In this document: positions 1 through 12,590 of the stretch, piece after piece
Layout: each line of letters begins with the position of its first letter
How positions within the stretch are numbered: the first letter of the stretch is position 1
Assembly (NCBI GenBank): GCA_033557835.1
Contig: JAWQRO010000384.1
Location: 1 to 40,526 of the forward strand
Source: Helochares maculicollis
Taxonomy: Eukaryota; Arthropoda; Insecta; Coleoptera; Hydrophilidae
DNA: 40,526 bases
Reading direction: 5' to 3'
The notes under the pieces: generated by a model
Databases searched by the model: none
What the model saw: only the letters and a program-made list of their open reading frames with translations
Told to the model about the DNA's origin: nothing
Position numbers and translations under genes: made by a program

Positions 1-237
1 AGGCGTATTGCCTTTTAATTGTAAATATTTAATAACTGCACGATACTCGATTTTTTCCATTTTCACAAAAACACTCACAATAACTCACTTAAATAACTGT
101 CAAACAATTACCATGTGTTCAAAATGGACGAAATTTCTGTGAGTAGTTACCAACGCATGCGCAAATACATACCTCAAGTTTTGTTGACATGTGCTGCTAT
201 CTTCATGTTGAGGTCGGAAACTTTTCAGACAACCCTC

Positions 238-238
<1 letters not shown>

Positions 239-283
<45 letters not shown>

Positions 284-299
284 GTGTGTGTGTGTGTGT
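239..299. repeat. Compound TA/TG microsatellite
   Basis: About twenty TA units run directly into about nine TG units. It is the longest dinucleotide tract in the window and is likely polymorphic in length. Confidence 0.95.
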
Positions 300-2152
300 T
301 TATTCCACAAAATATTTATCAAGTTAGTTGCACTCCCATAGGAATATGAAACAAGAGCCTCTTCATTGCAAACTAAACACTAGATTGTTTTTCTGTCCTC
401 AGTGCTACAGTTACCAGACTCTATAATATATAAATTGATAATTTATAATACGGAACCGAAATTTTCGTCTTTAATAATAGTTATTTCGAGAATGCTCTTC
501 AGAATTGCGGCCACCCCCTTCATTATTTTGTTCCGCCCTCTTTGACAACTGTATCGATGTGATATAAATTGCACAAAGGAGAACAAAAGACGCAAGAAAA
601 TTTGCAGTAGCCTCATGTTATGAAATCATTGTTCGGCATCTCCGATTACACGCTTTCGATCACATCTGGTTTGTTTGTCTCGCCATTTCTTTTCGAGAAC
701 CAATATTCCACAACAAAAAAGTCTGTTTGCTTTTCACGTCTTAATCAAGATAAGAATTTTTGATAAGGGAAAGGGAAACAATTGGTTCTTTATTCTCTTG
801 AAAGTAGGTTATGTGACCGTGAACGTTTCAGGCCAAAAATTAATAACCAATTTATTTGGTAGCAATGACCCAACGGTGTTGCTTTGCTAAAATAGCATGT
901 GTCCGGTAATATATCTTTTAGGCGGTTTAAATTTATGACTACATGTGTCGACATATTTTACAAGAGTCCTTGTTTTGTTTTATTTTGGAAGCTTGCGATG
1001 TGGGAAATTATTTTAGCTTAACATAGACATAGTTTTGCGCATCCGTCGAAAAGTTTTGCTTGAGAAATTTAATCCCGCTTTAAGTGAAACGAAAACATTG
1101 TTCGCCTCGAAGACCAAACTTTTCACTTCCTTGTACTTAAAAGTGTTCTCCGAATTTCCTTTCAAATAAAAATAAATATTTTCTTTCAATATAACTTATA
1201 TTTATTTATCAGCTTTCGAACGCTAACATAGTCGAAATTCGTAGCCCCCCTTTATGCTCCTTCGCCTTCTCTCGTTTACTTACTCAAGTTTCAGCAATGT
1301 TCCTTTGTGGGCAGTTAAATTGTTAATTGGTGCTAAATTTAACAAGGTTAGTTGCATTATACGCTTGACTTCTCAAAGAGATCCTTAACCACAATTTGAG
1401 GGTTTAACGAAAAAATTCTGTAAAAGATAAAGTTTCCAATCAAGAAAATTTGCTGTACCTGGTAACAAGAATTAACAGTAATCACGACACCTGCAGATTT
1501 AGAAGCGTTCCGAATTGATTAATTTAATTATAACCTCGTTAATCATCGAAACGCAGCTGGTGCCACGCACTAATAGGTGTCACTCGCCAAGAAATGTTCA
1601 TTCTGTATATACGAACTCCAATGCTGATGACTCTTTTTCACGGGACTAAATTTAGATTAACACAAAAATAAACAGCAGTTTATGATAATTGAGTTTTGTA
1701 CGACTTTAGCGATTAATGGTTGCTAAAGATTACTTATTAATTAATTTGATTTTCCATTTAGCTTACACAATCATTGATTTTAATTGCTTATGAAGTTTGA
1801 TTTTCTAATTGAAATTAAAATTTTATGGTAAATTTCCTAAAGGATAATTATGTTGCTCGAGATGAGGAGAATCTAACAACGATCTCCAAGGTGTGGGATT
1901 CTTTTACAAAATCGTTAAAACAGTTAATGGTGAATGAAAAGCTCTGCAGTGGCCAAAAGCTAGAGCAGTGCTCCGAAAACTCAACCAACACGAATTTTTT
2001 AACAATTATTAAATCTATTTTGCAAAGAATATCAAATTTCCAGTCTTTTCGGTGCTCTCGAAAACCAAGAAACATATTTAAAATGGTATATTTGACTCTT
2101 ATGAACTGATGGTAGTGGTAAGTTTAATTTGCTCAGATAATATTGAATAATC

Positions 2153-2176
2153 TTTATTTATTTTATTTTATTTTAT
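2153..2176. repeat. TTTTA pentanucleotide run
   Basis: Short tandem TTTTA/TTTA units in an intronic AT-rich stretch. No function is suggested. Confidence 0.8.
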
Positions 2177-4093
2177 AAATTTATATTTTTTATGAACCGA
2201 TCAACTCTATATTGGATACAAAGAAGTAAGTTGCGCGTGCATGAAAGTCAAGGTTAAAACAAAAATTTGAATTTCTATCTTAATGGAAGTAGAGATTAAC
2301 CCAAAAATATTGATGCTTGCATAATTTTACTTACAAGCCATCATCCATCAATTATTTTTTCCGTTACACCCACTCGCGTGCCGACACCGTAACCCCCGTT
2401 GCCGTTGCCTTCGTCATAGCTTTTGTAGTCTATTTTCCTCGTGTTTCAACAACATCAAATCCTTTCGTGAATAAAATCTCATCAATAAGCCTGTGTAATG
2501 AGAAGGAAAGGCTTGGATAGGTCCTAGGAAGTGAACACGCGCCAGTCTCCTTCTCCCCAAAGTCAACTTCTATAAACTTAGTACATAATGGCTTAAACAC
2601 GTCGGCTTTGTCGAGGTCGAAACTTTAGAAATGAAAATCGTTGTAAGAAGATGATTGGAAACTATCCAGCAGAGTTTCTAGTAAGTATGAGAGCACCGAT
2701 AATAGTGTACGGCAACAATTTATCAATAAGTTTTCCACAGCAGAGAAATAAAGTCTTTGAATACATGTGGGGAGCGACAGCGATATAGTTGCACCCATAG
2801 TTTACACAAAATAAGTTCTAGTTTGCCATGCAAACTAAAGATTTATACAGGGAAATTGAAGCTTACTAAATAATCTGTAAAGCACATGTGGAACGAGAAA
2901 TGTATCTTAAAAATAAGCAAATTGTCGGTACAAAAGATATATGAATGTGCAATATTTTTATTTGAAATATTTTTCTTTCAAATTTGTTCATACAGGAATA
3001 TTCTCAATGGAGTCAGAATGCGTTAAAATATACCACAAAGCTATGTTAGTGGAAAGTGACCTTTGAATAAGTTTATCTGGATTATTTGGAAATACACTTT
3101 AAATTTCATAAGAACCTGCAGTTCAAAGTGAAACTACATAAATAATTCTACGTCTCATTAAAAATTAAACTTCATTAATACTGTAGGTTCTTATAACTAA
3201 GATTTATGAATTCTTGAACTTGAAATATAAATATATCGATAACTTAATTGTATACGATTTTTAATGGTCCATTTCGCTTCTGTTAGAAACGATCTGTGGA
3301 TATAATCGACCTTCAAAGCAATATGGGTATATTTTTAAATCGAAAACAAAAATATTTTTTTAACGTGCACAGTAGCGATCAAGAATGATATTAGAAAAAC
3401 AAAGTGCGGCCATTTTTCATCGCGAAATTACTGCGCCTGATATATTTGTTACTGTTGTTGAGAATTCAATGGAAACCATGTTCGTTTTACCTACTAAGCA
3501 CGCACATTCAAAAAAAATAACAACAATAAGAAAGAAACTAAGAGTCTACATTGGGGAGCGAGAAATATAATTAAATTAGTCAACGCCAAGTACAAATTCA
3601 ATTGACCTTTTGTAATTTGCCTGAATTGCATGATAGAGAATAATTAATGTACCGTTTCTGACGAGGCAGAAAAGTTTCGCGTGCGAAATGTACAAATTCT
3701 ACGTTATTACTACTATTAGTCTCGTTAAATTAAATCCAATTTCCAAATGAACTATAGAATGACCAATGAAAAACATTAGTGTAATTTATGAAAACTGTTT
3801 ATTAACTAATAAAATTAACTTCCGAAAATATTTTGAAGTTCTTAGCTGGAAAGAAACTTGAACGTACACACAAATAATGTAACAAAGGCGGCCACGGTTT
3901 ACAGAAACGGAATGCCGCATTGTGTTTTACCGGATTTAACTATACGCAACTTGTTAATACTGAAAAGAAAACGCATTGCAACCCCAGTCCATTCCTGAAA
4001 GTAATTGCGGGAGTCCTAACCGTTGCCAACAACCCTGTTCGCGGAATTAATTGCCATAATCGTGGGAGCCGTTAACCGTCATCAATTGTCACA

Positions 4094-4248
4094 CGGGGAA
4101 AAGGTCAGGGAAGTATCCTTTTATAAAATGATCCGAGGAAGACAACAAGGCAGACTCAGCTCATCTCTTTGTTCGAGGAGCTCAGTAGAGTATTAGGCGA
4201 ACTGATTCAAAACATAAAGAAATAAATGTAAATAGATTAATAAACCTT
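4094..4248 (+). promoter_or_regulatory. TATA-type promoter-like element followed by an exon-like segment
   Basis: A GC-richer patch ends in a consensus TATAAAA (4122-4128). About 36 bases downstream is an initiator-like CTCAGC (A at 4158), followed by a purine-rich leader that ends at a consensus donor, GTAAGT, at 4249. The layout resembles a core promoter plus a non-coding first exon on the strand opposite to RGK. It also resembles the U3-R part of a retrotransposon LTR, but I could not find matching target duplications. No downstream coding exon was found. Confidence 0.35.
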
Positions 4249-5279
4249 GTAAGTAATGTAAATAGAAAATAGTGCAACAAAGAAAATAAGTAAAAAAGAA
4301 ATAAGCGTAATTTTTGCACTAGATTTATAATAGAACCTCTGCGTAAATCGTAACTTTATCTAAGAAATGAATAGACGAAAAATATACCTATACAGGATTT
4401 CATGATAATCAAATCTTGTAATTGAACAGGTTGATATAAATTTATGTAAAGACTTCTAACAATTCAGATTAAAATGTGTTTAATTCGTTTTTGTTAATAG
4501 TTGGTTTGAGTTTGTGAAACTTAGTTAAGTTTGTATCTTTAAATAGATTTCGTTTCTATGTGAATGCTGATTCGCTTTCAAGAAAATGTTCCACTCTGAT
4601 CATTTTGTGCCTTTCTTGTAGGTAAGAACATATGATTTAATTGTTTCGATAATCAGAAAAAGATTTAATTATCAGTTACTTTCTAATTGCTTTTTCGAAA
4701 TTGCTTAAATTCAGCTAAAATTTCAACAAACATGAAACTTTGTTGGGTATTCTCATAAAATTCAACTGATTATAACAGCGCCAACGGCTTCAATTCTATC
4801 GAGCTAAAAGAGAATGGATACAAGTGCGTCTCGCTTTTTCACATTGGTAGAGAATATAATAAGGACGGTAGCAAGCCTTGCGGATTTTCTAACATATTTT
4901 TCTTCGTCACAATTTTTAACAACCTCATAAATCTCAAGCATAGTAGCTATTTCCACTTGTATATAGACATGATAAAAATAAAGATGCTCCCACAATTAGT
5001 AGACAAATAAATTTTTATCTATCATCGCACACCTTTCAACAGGCAGTGTCTGCCAACTATTTTAAAATGGTACATAAGGATGATAATAAACAGTTAGGTG
5101 TTAATACAGTGAAATTTAAGTCGACATTTTTGTGTCAGTGTGTCAAGAAACTCTGTTTCGTTAAAAGATTCCTTTTGTTCAAACCATTTCGTTTTGTTAT
5201 TTTTTTATAATTGAGTTGTCAGTTTTAGGGAACGCGAAAAAACTTTGTTTTCAGATTTTGAAATTTGATTGGAACTAAC

Positions 5280-5507
5280 CTTTTTGTCTGTCGTAAGCGT
5301 TTATACATTCGGAAGTCATGAATTGGCTGATGAGGGCTGTTTTTCCAACTCCCTGTGCTCCCAAAAGCGCAACGATGTAATTGTGAACTTCGTGTTGGAT
5401 ATGTTCAGGTTCATCACAAGGAGACGGGGCTCCTCCAACGGCCGGAGGGCACAGACTATTACTTCTAGACCGCCTTCGGCGGAATGAATCTCCTCTGTTT
5501 ACAATTC
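5280..5507 (-). CDS. Rgk: RGK-family (Rad/Gem/Kir) small GTPase, P-loop exon
   Basis: This internal exon encodes residues 155-230 counted from the ATG at 29933. An acceptor (TTTTTCTTTCAG) precedes it and a GTTAGT donor follows; both flanking introns are phase 1 and the frame joins cleanly to 29471-29933. It opens with a basic serine-rich segment (GDSFRRRRSRSNSL), a likely kinase or 14-3-3 docking region by analogy with RGK proteins, and ends with the start of the G domain. There VALLGAQGVGKTALISQF carries the G1/P-loop (G204-x4-GKT, Lys210). RGK proteins inhibit voltage-gated calcium channels and act on the cytoskeleton. The G2-G5 motifs and the C-terminal calmodulin/membrane-binding tail are outside the window, so the gene is partial here. 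Which insect paralogue (Rgk1, 2 or 3) it is cannot be decided. Confidence 0.94.
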
Positions 5508-6957
5508 CTGAAAGAAAAATCACAAAGTCATTAATTAAAATCTCGTTTTTCCTTCTCGGAGTGATTATTAAAATTTGCTTTAACGAGTAGGTGTAACAAT
5601 GTAATTCATGCTTTAGAAAAACAACCATGATTTATTAATATGTAATCGTTTGATTTCATAAACACATTATGCCACGTAAAAACAGGTACGTAGTAATATA
5701 AAACCTGTTGATTATGTTTGTACAAGTTCAGTACCTGAAATGTTCGGTATTGATCGAAAACAATTCCTCTGTTAGTAGCTGCACGTTTTGCTTTTAGTGG
5801 GAGGTTACAGAACGTAATATTGGTTACAATGGCTTCTATTATCGAAGGCTTAAGTGGCCAATACATCTAGTAATATAGAGTAGTTAAATTTAGAACGACT
5901 TTAAAATATTTAACTATAATCTCCGTCGAATTTCCATGAAGCAATTTGCCACATTTCTGTTTATTAGCCTTTATATATCAAGGCGCAGTATTACATTCAA
6001 AAGTAGCGCATGAATTATATTTCATTTATTAATATAGTTCCAGCTAAGGTGCCATTAATAATTTACATACCTAATGGTACTGCTATTGTTATTCAGTAAC
6101 ATTTCTGCACAGTGCATAGTGTAGCATAACGAGCACTTTCATGTATTTCAAATTCAAGAAATTGTTACATTTACGTTCACATACAAGTAGACAGTGGACC
6201 AAATAATTTAAAACAAATTTAAAAGCCCCGAAGATAATGGAAATTCACAATTTGAAGGATTTCGTTTTACCTGTTTTACTCAAACTACGCAAAACTGGAC
6301 TAGACTTGCCTGAAATGAATTAGCAGTATAAAACCGCATTTCTTATATAATATTAATGTAGAGGCTTTTTAATACCCTAAATTATTTCTGCATCTCACAT
6401 TTTTAGAAGATAACTATGTCTGAAGAGGCTCCATTCAATATTACCATATACATACGTATACACAATAAGAATACGGATTTATATAATATCAGAACTAAAC
6501 AGTACGTTCAATGCAATAATTAAACAGATATAGTATAGACATTTCCATGTTTGGCTTGTCCCTTAACACTAAATGGTGCTTATTTTTCAGCACAACTCCT
6601 TTCTACGAATTGAATTTTACTTTGGGAGGATTGGTTAATTCTTGGTATTATTACAGTGACTTTGTTTCTTAGGATTTAAATAACAAAAAATGCTATTAAA
6701 GTTGAATATTTATTTTTTCGTTAGGTCTGTTTACTTACACTCATTTGCACTTATTCTGTTACTCTTAGATATTGTAAATGTCTATATTTTAGAAAGCCAT
6801 TAAAAATTAGTCAAAATTTCGAGTATTTTTTTTAAGTTCGATAGTTCTGTCTATTGAGTCTGACCCTGAATGTCTAATTGATTGGCTAACTCGGTCTGTA
6901 GAGCAAGAAGACACTTTCCTTTGGTGCGGTTATTTATTGAGCAATGAGGTTTCTTAA

Positions 6958-7009
6958 AATATTCTGAAGCGTGGTCATTTCTTAATATATCCCCATTCAG
7001 CGAAGCTTG
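6958..7009 (+). repeat. Dispersed repeat, copy 1
   Basis: Begins ATATTCTGAAG and is roughly 80 percent identical over about 50 bases to 24487-24540. This points to fragments of one interspersed element. The element family was not recognised. Confidence 0.55.
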
Positions 7010-9795
7010 ATGTGTTCAGAAAATCGTTCTGTGATAATTTTTTAAAACATTTTAGTGAAAATGCCTTCATCAGCTTCATATGCATATTTTCAAGATTTCA
7101 AGTAATATACTACTATTGATTTTACAATTTATGGCCTATTAAAACTAAACATTTTGTCTGTTTTAGCGCAATAATTTAGTTATTTAGATAATACAGCGTT
7201 TTTAGAAAAATATGGACTTTTCTTTATTAAGGAAAATAGCGTACATGTTTTAGTCTATCAAGCAACATATTCCAATACTTTAATTTTGAATTTACTATTT
7301 GTTTCTCATAAGTTAATATTTGCCTTAGAAATTCTGGAGTTCTGCCCGGTCTATTCTCTTGTGATCTATTCTATCATTTAGGGGAAAATATAGCTGTTAA
7401 TACAAATGTTATCATTTTTCGAACGTTCGTAAAGTTATTGTAATGTTTGTATTCCACAAATTATTCATTATAAAATATTCAAAATTTAAAAACGAAACTT
7501 TTTGGGGATGGAATAATATCAACATTTTTATTTACTAACTTTTAATCACTTTTAAGATGCACAAATTAACAATTCGATACACTTTAGCATAGATCAGAAT
7601 TGTTTATTATAAAAAACATTGAAAACTGTAACTGATGTATTTGTGTTGTGCTACAACATCTTTTAAATAAAAGCTCAATTTAAAATGATAATAGGCGCAG
7701 CACTCTCTCCAGATTTAAATAATATTTTTGTGGAAAGTTTTCCAGCTAAAGTGTTAAGCCTCTATCAAAGAAAACTAGACTTATTATGAAAATATGTATC
7801 AAAGAAAAAGGATGCAAATAAACACTTCAAAAAGACTATTTACTCGTAATAAGTGCTTTTAAATGAAATAGCAACATTATTAGAACACTAAATTAAAAAA
7901 AAGCACTGAGTAATCTAGATAAAACAATATGTATATAGATATATAAGTTGTGCTACAAGTTAAGCCAAAACGTGAAGTATTACCACACAAGAAAACAAAG
8001 TAAAAAAAATGTTGAAATAAAAACTATCACATCACCAGAGGCAGCAATTATCTAAGGTATGGAAATGCATTAGATTAGAGGAAAATAAAACATATCTCCC
8101 AAAGATGTAAGCAGACGGTATAGATATTAAAAATATATAGTTACTGATTCTATATAGCTTTCTCATGGACAAAATAGTGTTTTTTGAAAATACTGGCAAA
8201 TACTTAACAGTTGTAATAATTTAGAAGACATTTTAAAATAAAAATAAGCTGCAATCACCTTGTTAAGTTGGCAAAGCACTAAAACAAATAGCAAGTATTT
8301 CATTAATTAAAAAAAATAATCTATGGAAACAAATAATGAACGATAATAATTCACCGCTGCCACCATCTTTGAAAAGACATCAGCCAACCACCACTCTGCA
8401 ATGAAAACTAGGTATTTAGACAAACTTTTATGAATTCCTGGTAAAATGAAATTACTCAGTTTGAAAGATAAATTTAGCCAATAGTACTACTTGTTTTATT
8501 ATTTTAGCAAGGAGGTTCTTTTTGTTGTTTACACAAACTCCCACACTACCAAAATGCCATCGAAGTCAGCCCCGATATAAAATTATTATTTTAAACTGGA
8601 TAACATCACGCTAAACATCATCGAAAACGATTATTTTAGACCTCCAACGATCTTGAGTAATATTTTATATATTGACGGTTATGAATCGATCTATAGTAAA
8701 CAGTAGATTTTGGATATTATTCTAGCAGCAAGCGTGGACGCAGTATCTTAAAATAGATCTGCAGTTAAAACATGCCCGTTGCAGTCGGAATGATAATCAA
8801 ACTTCCATATTAGATATTTTAAGAAGTAATTTGCAAAACAAAGATATGTCGCCGACAGGAAAAGCAAATTCAGTCTTAAACGCAACCTCAACCGGAAATT
8901 CAAAAGGAAGGGTCGTAATTCAAAGACAAATTCCTTCCTTACGCCTCCTGCTGCCGCAGACTTGAGTTATTACATCATTGCCAACATTCATAAGTATCAA
9001 AACGTTGCGTTGGCAAACCTTTGTTTCCTGTAACAAATCGTCGCACCTCGGAAACTTCAGCGAAGAAAATAAAAGCATTTTTCAGGGAAACAGCTTCGAA
9101 TATGTAAGTACACACAGAGCGTTGTAAAGATGCTTGAATATTTTATAAGTGTAGACCAATGCGAGCCCCGATGATGTTAAAAACGTTAAAAAGTTTCCCG
9201 TGTAAAAAAAGAAAGAATCCTCATACATAATAATAAAAGGAAAATAAAGCGTGTACGAAACGTCTGCGACTCCACATCTAACAAAATGGGTCATTCAAAA
9301 AAAATACAATGAAAACGTAAAACCTTTCAGCACATATTTAGAAAGGATGCTGTTTACACCTTGGTAAGCTTTTCTAGCAGTTGTGGTTCAGTTCCTCACT
9401 CTAAAAGAGAATATCTAAGATATTCAGAATATATTATATAAGTAAGTAAAAGGGCCAAAAGGTAAAAAAGATTCCCGGCTTCTTTTCCGAGTAATCCGCA
9501 AGATTACGACGGCCTGTCGCGGTTATTTCCATTAAAAGCGGCGGAAGAACGGTTTTTTTAAAACAAGCAAATCTTCTAGCCGACATATTCAATTTTGACA
9601 GGGAACAGTATATAGGCGATCTGGCAATGTAGTGGATTTTAAATTTAGATAACAATATTGAGTACACTCATTTCTCCAAGTAATTCAAGTTGATAGATGT
9701 AAAAAGAAGCACTGCCAAATAAAATTAAGACGAAAGCTAACGCACTGGAAAATCATTGGAAAATATTCAAATTATTATCATCAGTTCGTTGAGGA

Positions 9796-9829
9796 TAAGC
9801 TTTATTTCGAATTTTCCGAATAAAGCTTA
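9796..9829. repeat. Small perfect inverted repeat
   Basis: Arms TAAGCTTTATT (9796-9806) and AATAAAGCTTA (9819-9829) are perfectly complementary across a 12-base loop. It could form a hairpin or cruciform; no function is known. Confidence 0.7.
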
Positions 9830-9977
9830 GCTCTATAAAACGGCAGTAAACTGAGGCCTTAAAAATCGAATAAAATCAACCCGATGGAGTCTGTTGAAAG
9901 AAACAAAATAAAACAGTCTACCATCCGCGAAGCCTTAATAATAGGAACTTGGAGCTGGATTTTCAGATTTTGAATTT

Positions 9978-10001
9978 AAAATGCAATAGAATTTGCATTT
10001 T
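9978..10001. repeat. Inverted repeat containing an octamer motif
   Basis: Arms AAAATGCAA (9978-9986) and TTGCATTTT (9993-10001). The right arm overlaps ATTTGCAT (9991-9998), the reverse complement of the POU-domain octamer ATGCAAAT. Binding is conceivable but unproven. Confidence 0.5.
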
Positions 10002-11499
10002 ATCATCGGGTTATGTACCTAAAATTAGTATTCTCCCTGAACTTTATTTTAAGGTTGAGTTTAGTATTAGATTTTCTACCGGTGCGGCGCCAGTGGCCGG
10101 GCTAATTTTGGTAAAATAACCCGAAGCTGAGGATTTGGAAATTAGAATGCGTGTATCTAGCTTTATGCGTTAATTTATCATTATGAATGGAATTTCTAAA
10201 ATTCATAGTATACATGATCTTTTACGAAATATCACTTTCCTCAATTCAGCGGCTTTGTTTGACGTCAATAAGCCGGTCACTTAATCAGTTAGTCATTCAT
10301 GACAACAGTTTTTTCATAAAACACCAACTGATAGCACAGATTTGTAGTTTATATTATATGTAGTGTATAAATATCAGAGTAAGCAATTTACAGAGCTTCC
10401 GTTTTAGGAGTGCAAATGGACGAAGGATATCTAGTCTTAGCAAACAACTGTTCATTGCAGCAACTGCTGGTTTGTGATGTGGCATATGAAGTTTACATTG
10501 TTCTGTCAATAATATAGTCTGCGGCGTATGGCTCGTGCATTAATTATATTAACAGATGTAGCTAGAGCTTAAATAAAATCATAGAGTCTGTTAACTAGTT
10601 ATTGTAACTAAATCATGATATGTTTAATACATGTACATATCATTTCTACCCGCAATCCTTTTTCTGGTTTTTCTTAGTAAAATTCCTAAAAACAAGTTAT
10701 GAAACTTTTCAATTATTTAAGAATTTGTCTTTAAAATGTGGATTTCCCTGTGCATTTTCATCCAGAAATAAGAGGAATGAAACTGCAAGTTGAGATAAGC
10801 AAGAAATAAATATGGCTCTTATATACTCTGGCATTTTTGTTGTTACGACTTATCATATCAGTAAGGTTACAACATTTCGTTTTTATGTCAAGAAAAAAAT
10901 ATATACATAAATGTATTTAAAATCTCTTTCTAGCTCTAATTTGAATTTGAAAGACAGCGTTAAAAGAGACTCAGATAGATGGAACTCGACATGAATGATG
11001 GCTTTTGGTAATCTACAAATGTAAAAATTCATGTGTATACTTTTTGTTTTTATATTACATGTTTATTTTGAAAGTGACCTACGTCCATTTTTTAAAAAGA
11101 AATAAATCGGCGTTGAAATATATTTAATACATTTGAAAATTTTGAACCCGGTACATTTTCACAATAATATAAATACATATTTTTTAAAGTGACTTAAGGC
11201 GACTTTTTTAATAAAAACTCCAAAAAGTGAGGCTCAAAATCTTAAAAATTGTGATGAATGTAATTTAAATTATAATGTAATATTTAATTAAATAACACTT
11301 AATAATAGGAACTATTAAACTTCTACAAATAGGATAAAATTACGAGATTCCTTAGTTCTGAGAGTGAAAAAGAATTAAAACTATACAACAAATATAGAAA
11401 AAAGAAGAGAATGTTAGAACATTATTCTTCAACAGAGAAAGAGGAACCAACTAGAGATAAGAATTTAACAAAACACAGCTTCAGAGAAGGATCTTTAAT

Positions 11500-12590
11500 G
11501 CTAAAACAAGCAAAGTTTCTGTTTGTAAAAAAATTTTTTTCTACAGTTTTCAAATAAGCGAAGGACGGTGTAGGAAACGATTTATGTGAGTGTATGCCTG
11601 GGCCATAAATATGGTTTTTCAAAACCGTATTGAAAGATTCTTACTACTATAATTCTAATAGAAAATTTCTACATCCTAAACTGACTCTAAAAAGGACGAT
11701 TAATTTATGTGTTTCACTATAAAGAAAATAATGTAAGTGCAGTTAATGAATGGACTTAGAAAAAAGTATTTAAAAAGGATTTCAATTTACTTTTCCACTC
11801 AGTATGTAAAGGTACATGCCAAAAATGTAATCTATTAAACATTAAAGTTAAAGCGCCAGAGGATCATGAAGAAAAAAAATACGTGAAAAACTCGATATTT
11901 ATTTAAAACTAGTAGAATCAGCTAGAACGGGGGTAAAACAAGATCAAAAACTAGTATCAAATAATCATTTTCATTGTTGTAGCTTTTCTTTGGATTTGCA
12001 GAAATCTTTACTGTACCTAAAGCTAAATACTTTAGTAGTTTATTATAAATGTAACAGGTCTATTTTAAATTTAGGTATACTCAATTTCCACAATGATACA
12101 TGTGCGCTTGGGATGAAACAAAAACTTTTAGAGGGTTCCAAGAAATTGCTTCAGTTGCTCTAAGAAGTGAAAATCATATCATGTGTGGAGGACAAAATAG
12201 AAACATCAAAGTAGCTTTAATGCGGTTAAAAATTGTTCAGTCGATGGAATATTTCTAATATCAGGACTTTTGTTTTTACCGAATGATAGACTTCGGCGTC
12301 ATAAATGTCGTTAAAAATAAATAAGTTGCTATATGTGCAACAAAACTATTATAATAAAATTTAAAAAAATGTTGAAAAGGCAATATTTTCACACTAAATA
12401 AGACAAGAGGATTTTATAGCAGCCAGATTCTTAGAAGAAGCAGTTTACAGAATATTCAAAAATATGGATTTTTTAATAAATGAATATAAAATGTTGTATA
12501 AAACAACCATGGATTAGAACGCATAGGTTAATATTCTTGATTTATTGTCACGTCGGGGTATACCATGAGTTTGGGAATATTGAATTGCTA
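11500..12590 (+). pseudogene. Fossil transposase-like gene with CGGQNRN signature
   Basis: A decayed coding relic on the strand opposite to RGK, broken by many frameshifts and stops. Recognisable blocks run in order. NSNRKFLHPKLTLKR lies near 11650-11697. VCKGTCQKCNLLNIKVKA lies near 11803-11860, with a C-x3-C-x2-C cluster. A segment like SLDLQKSLLYLKLNTLVVYY lies near 11980-12045, WDE and RGFQEIAS near 12105-12155, and CGGQNRNIKVAL at 12184-12219. LPND/DFGVI is split by a frameshift near 12276-12305, NIFTLNKTRGFYSSQIL lies near 12383-12435, and an LDLL...YHEF block near 12535-12575. This order matches a common arthropod transposon-encoded protein family with an SD(N/S)CGGQN(K/R)N signature (I believe Pfam DUF7869), probably a DDE-type nuclease. 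It is non-functional here. Outer ends and terminal repeats were not found. Confidence 0.85.

Larger units (their letters stand above)
1..5279 (-). other. Partial intron of the RGK GTPase gene
   Basis: This stretch follows the P-loop exon on the minus strand, so it is the 5' part of the next RGK intron; the exon carrying the rest of the G domain was not found here and probably lies beyond base 1. The donor (GTTAGT, read on the minus strand from 5279) is clear. Inside are a compound microsatellite, a TTTTA run, and a GC-richer patch at about 3.9-4.2 kb with a TATA-like promoter. Several short open frames (for example 1825-2109 on plus) are of a length expected by chance in AT-rich DNA. Confidence 0.7.

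Noticed and set aside
1825..2109. 94-codon plus-strand open frame
   Set aside because: A few frames of this length are expected by chance in AT-rich DNA of this size. There is no domain, splice or poly(A) support.
4600..4630. Recursive-splicing-like site (pyrimidine tract, TAG|GTAAGA)
   Set aside because: It lies on the plus strand whereas the long-intron gene is on the minus strand. AG|GTAA matches occur elsewhere in the window by chance.
5735..5866. Exon-like minus-strand frame with acceptor (TTACTAG) and donor (CAG|GTACTG) just upstream of the RGK P-loop exon
   Set aside because: Joined to the P-loop exon in its own frame it hits a stop at once, and inserted as a cassette it also creates a stop. 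No similarity was recognised.
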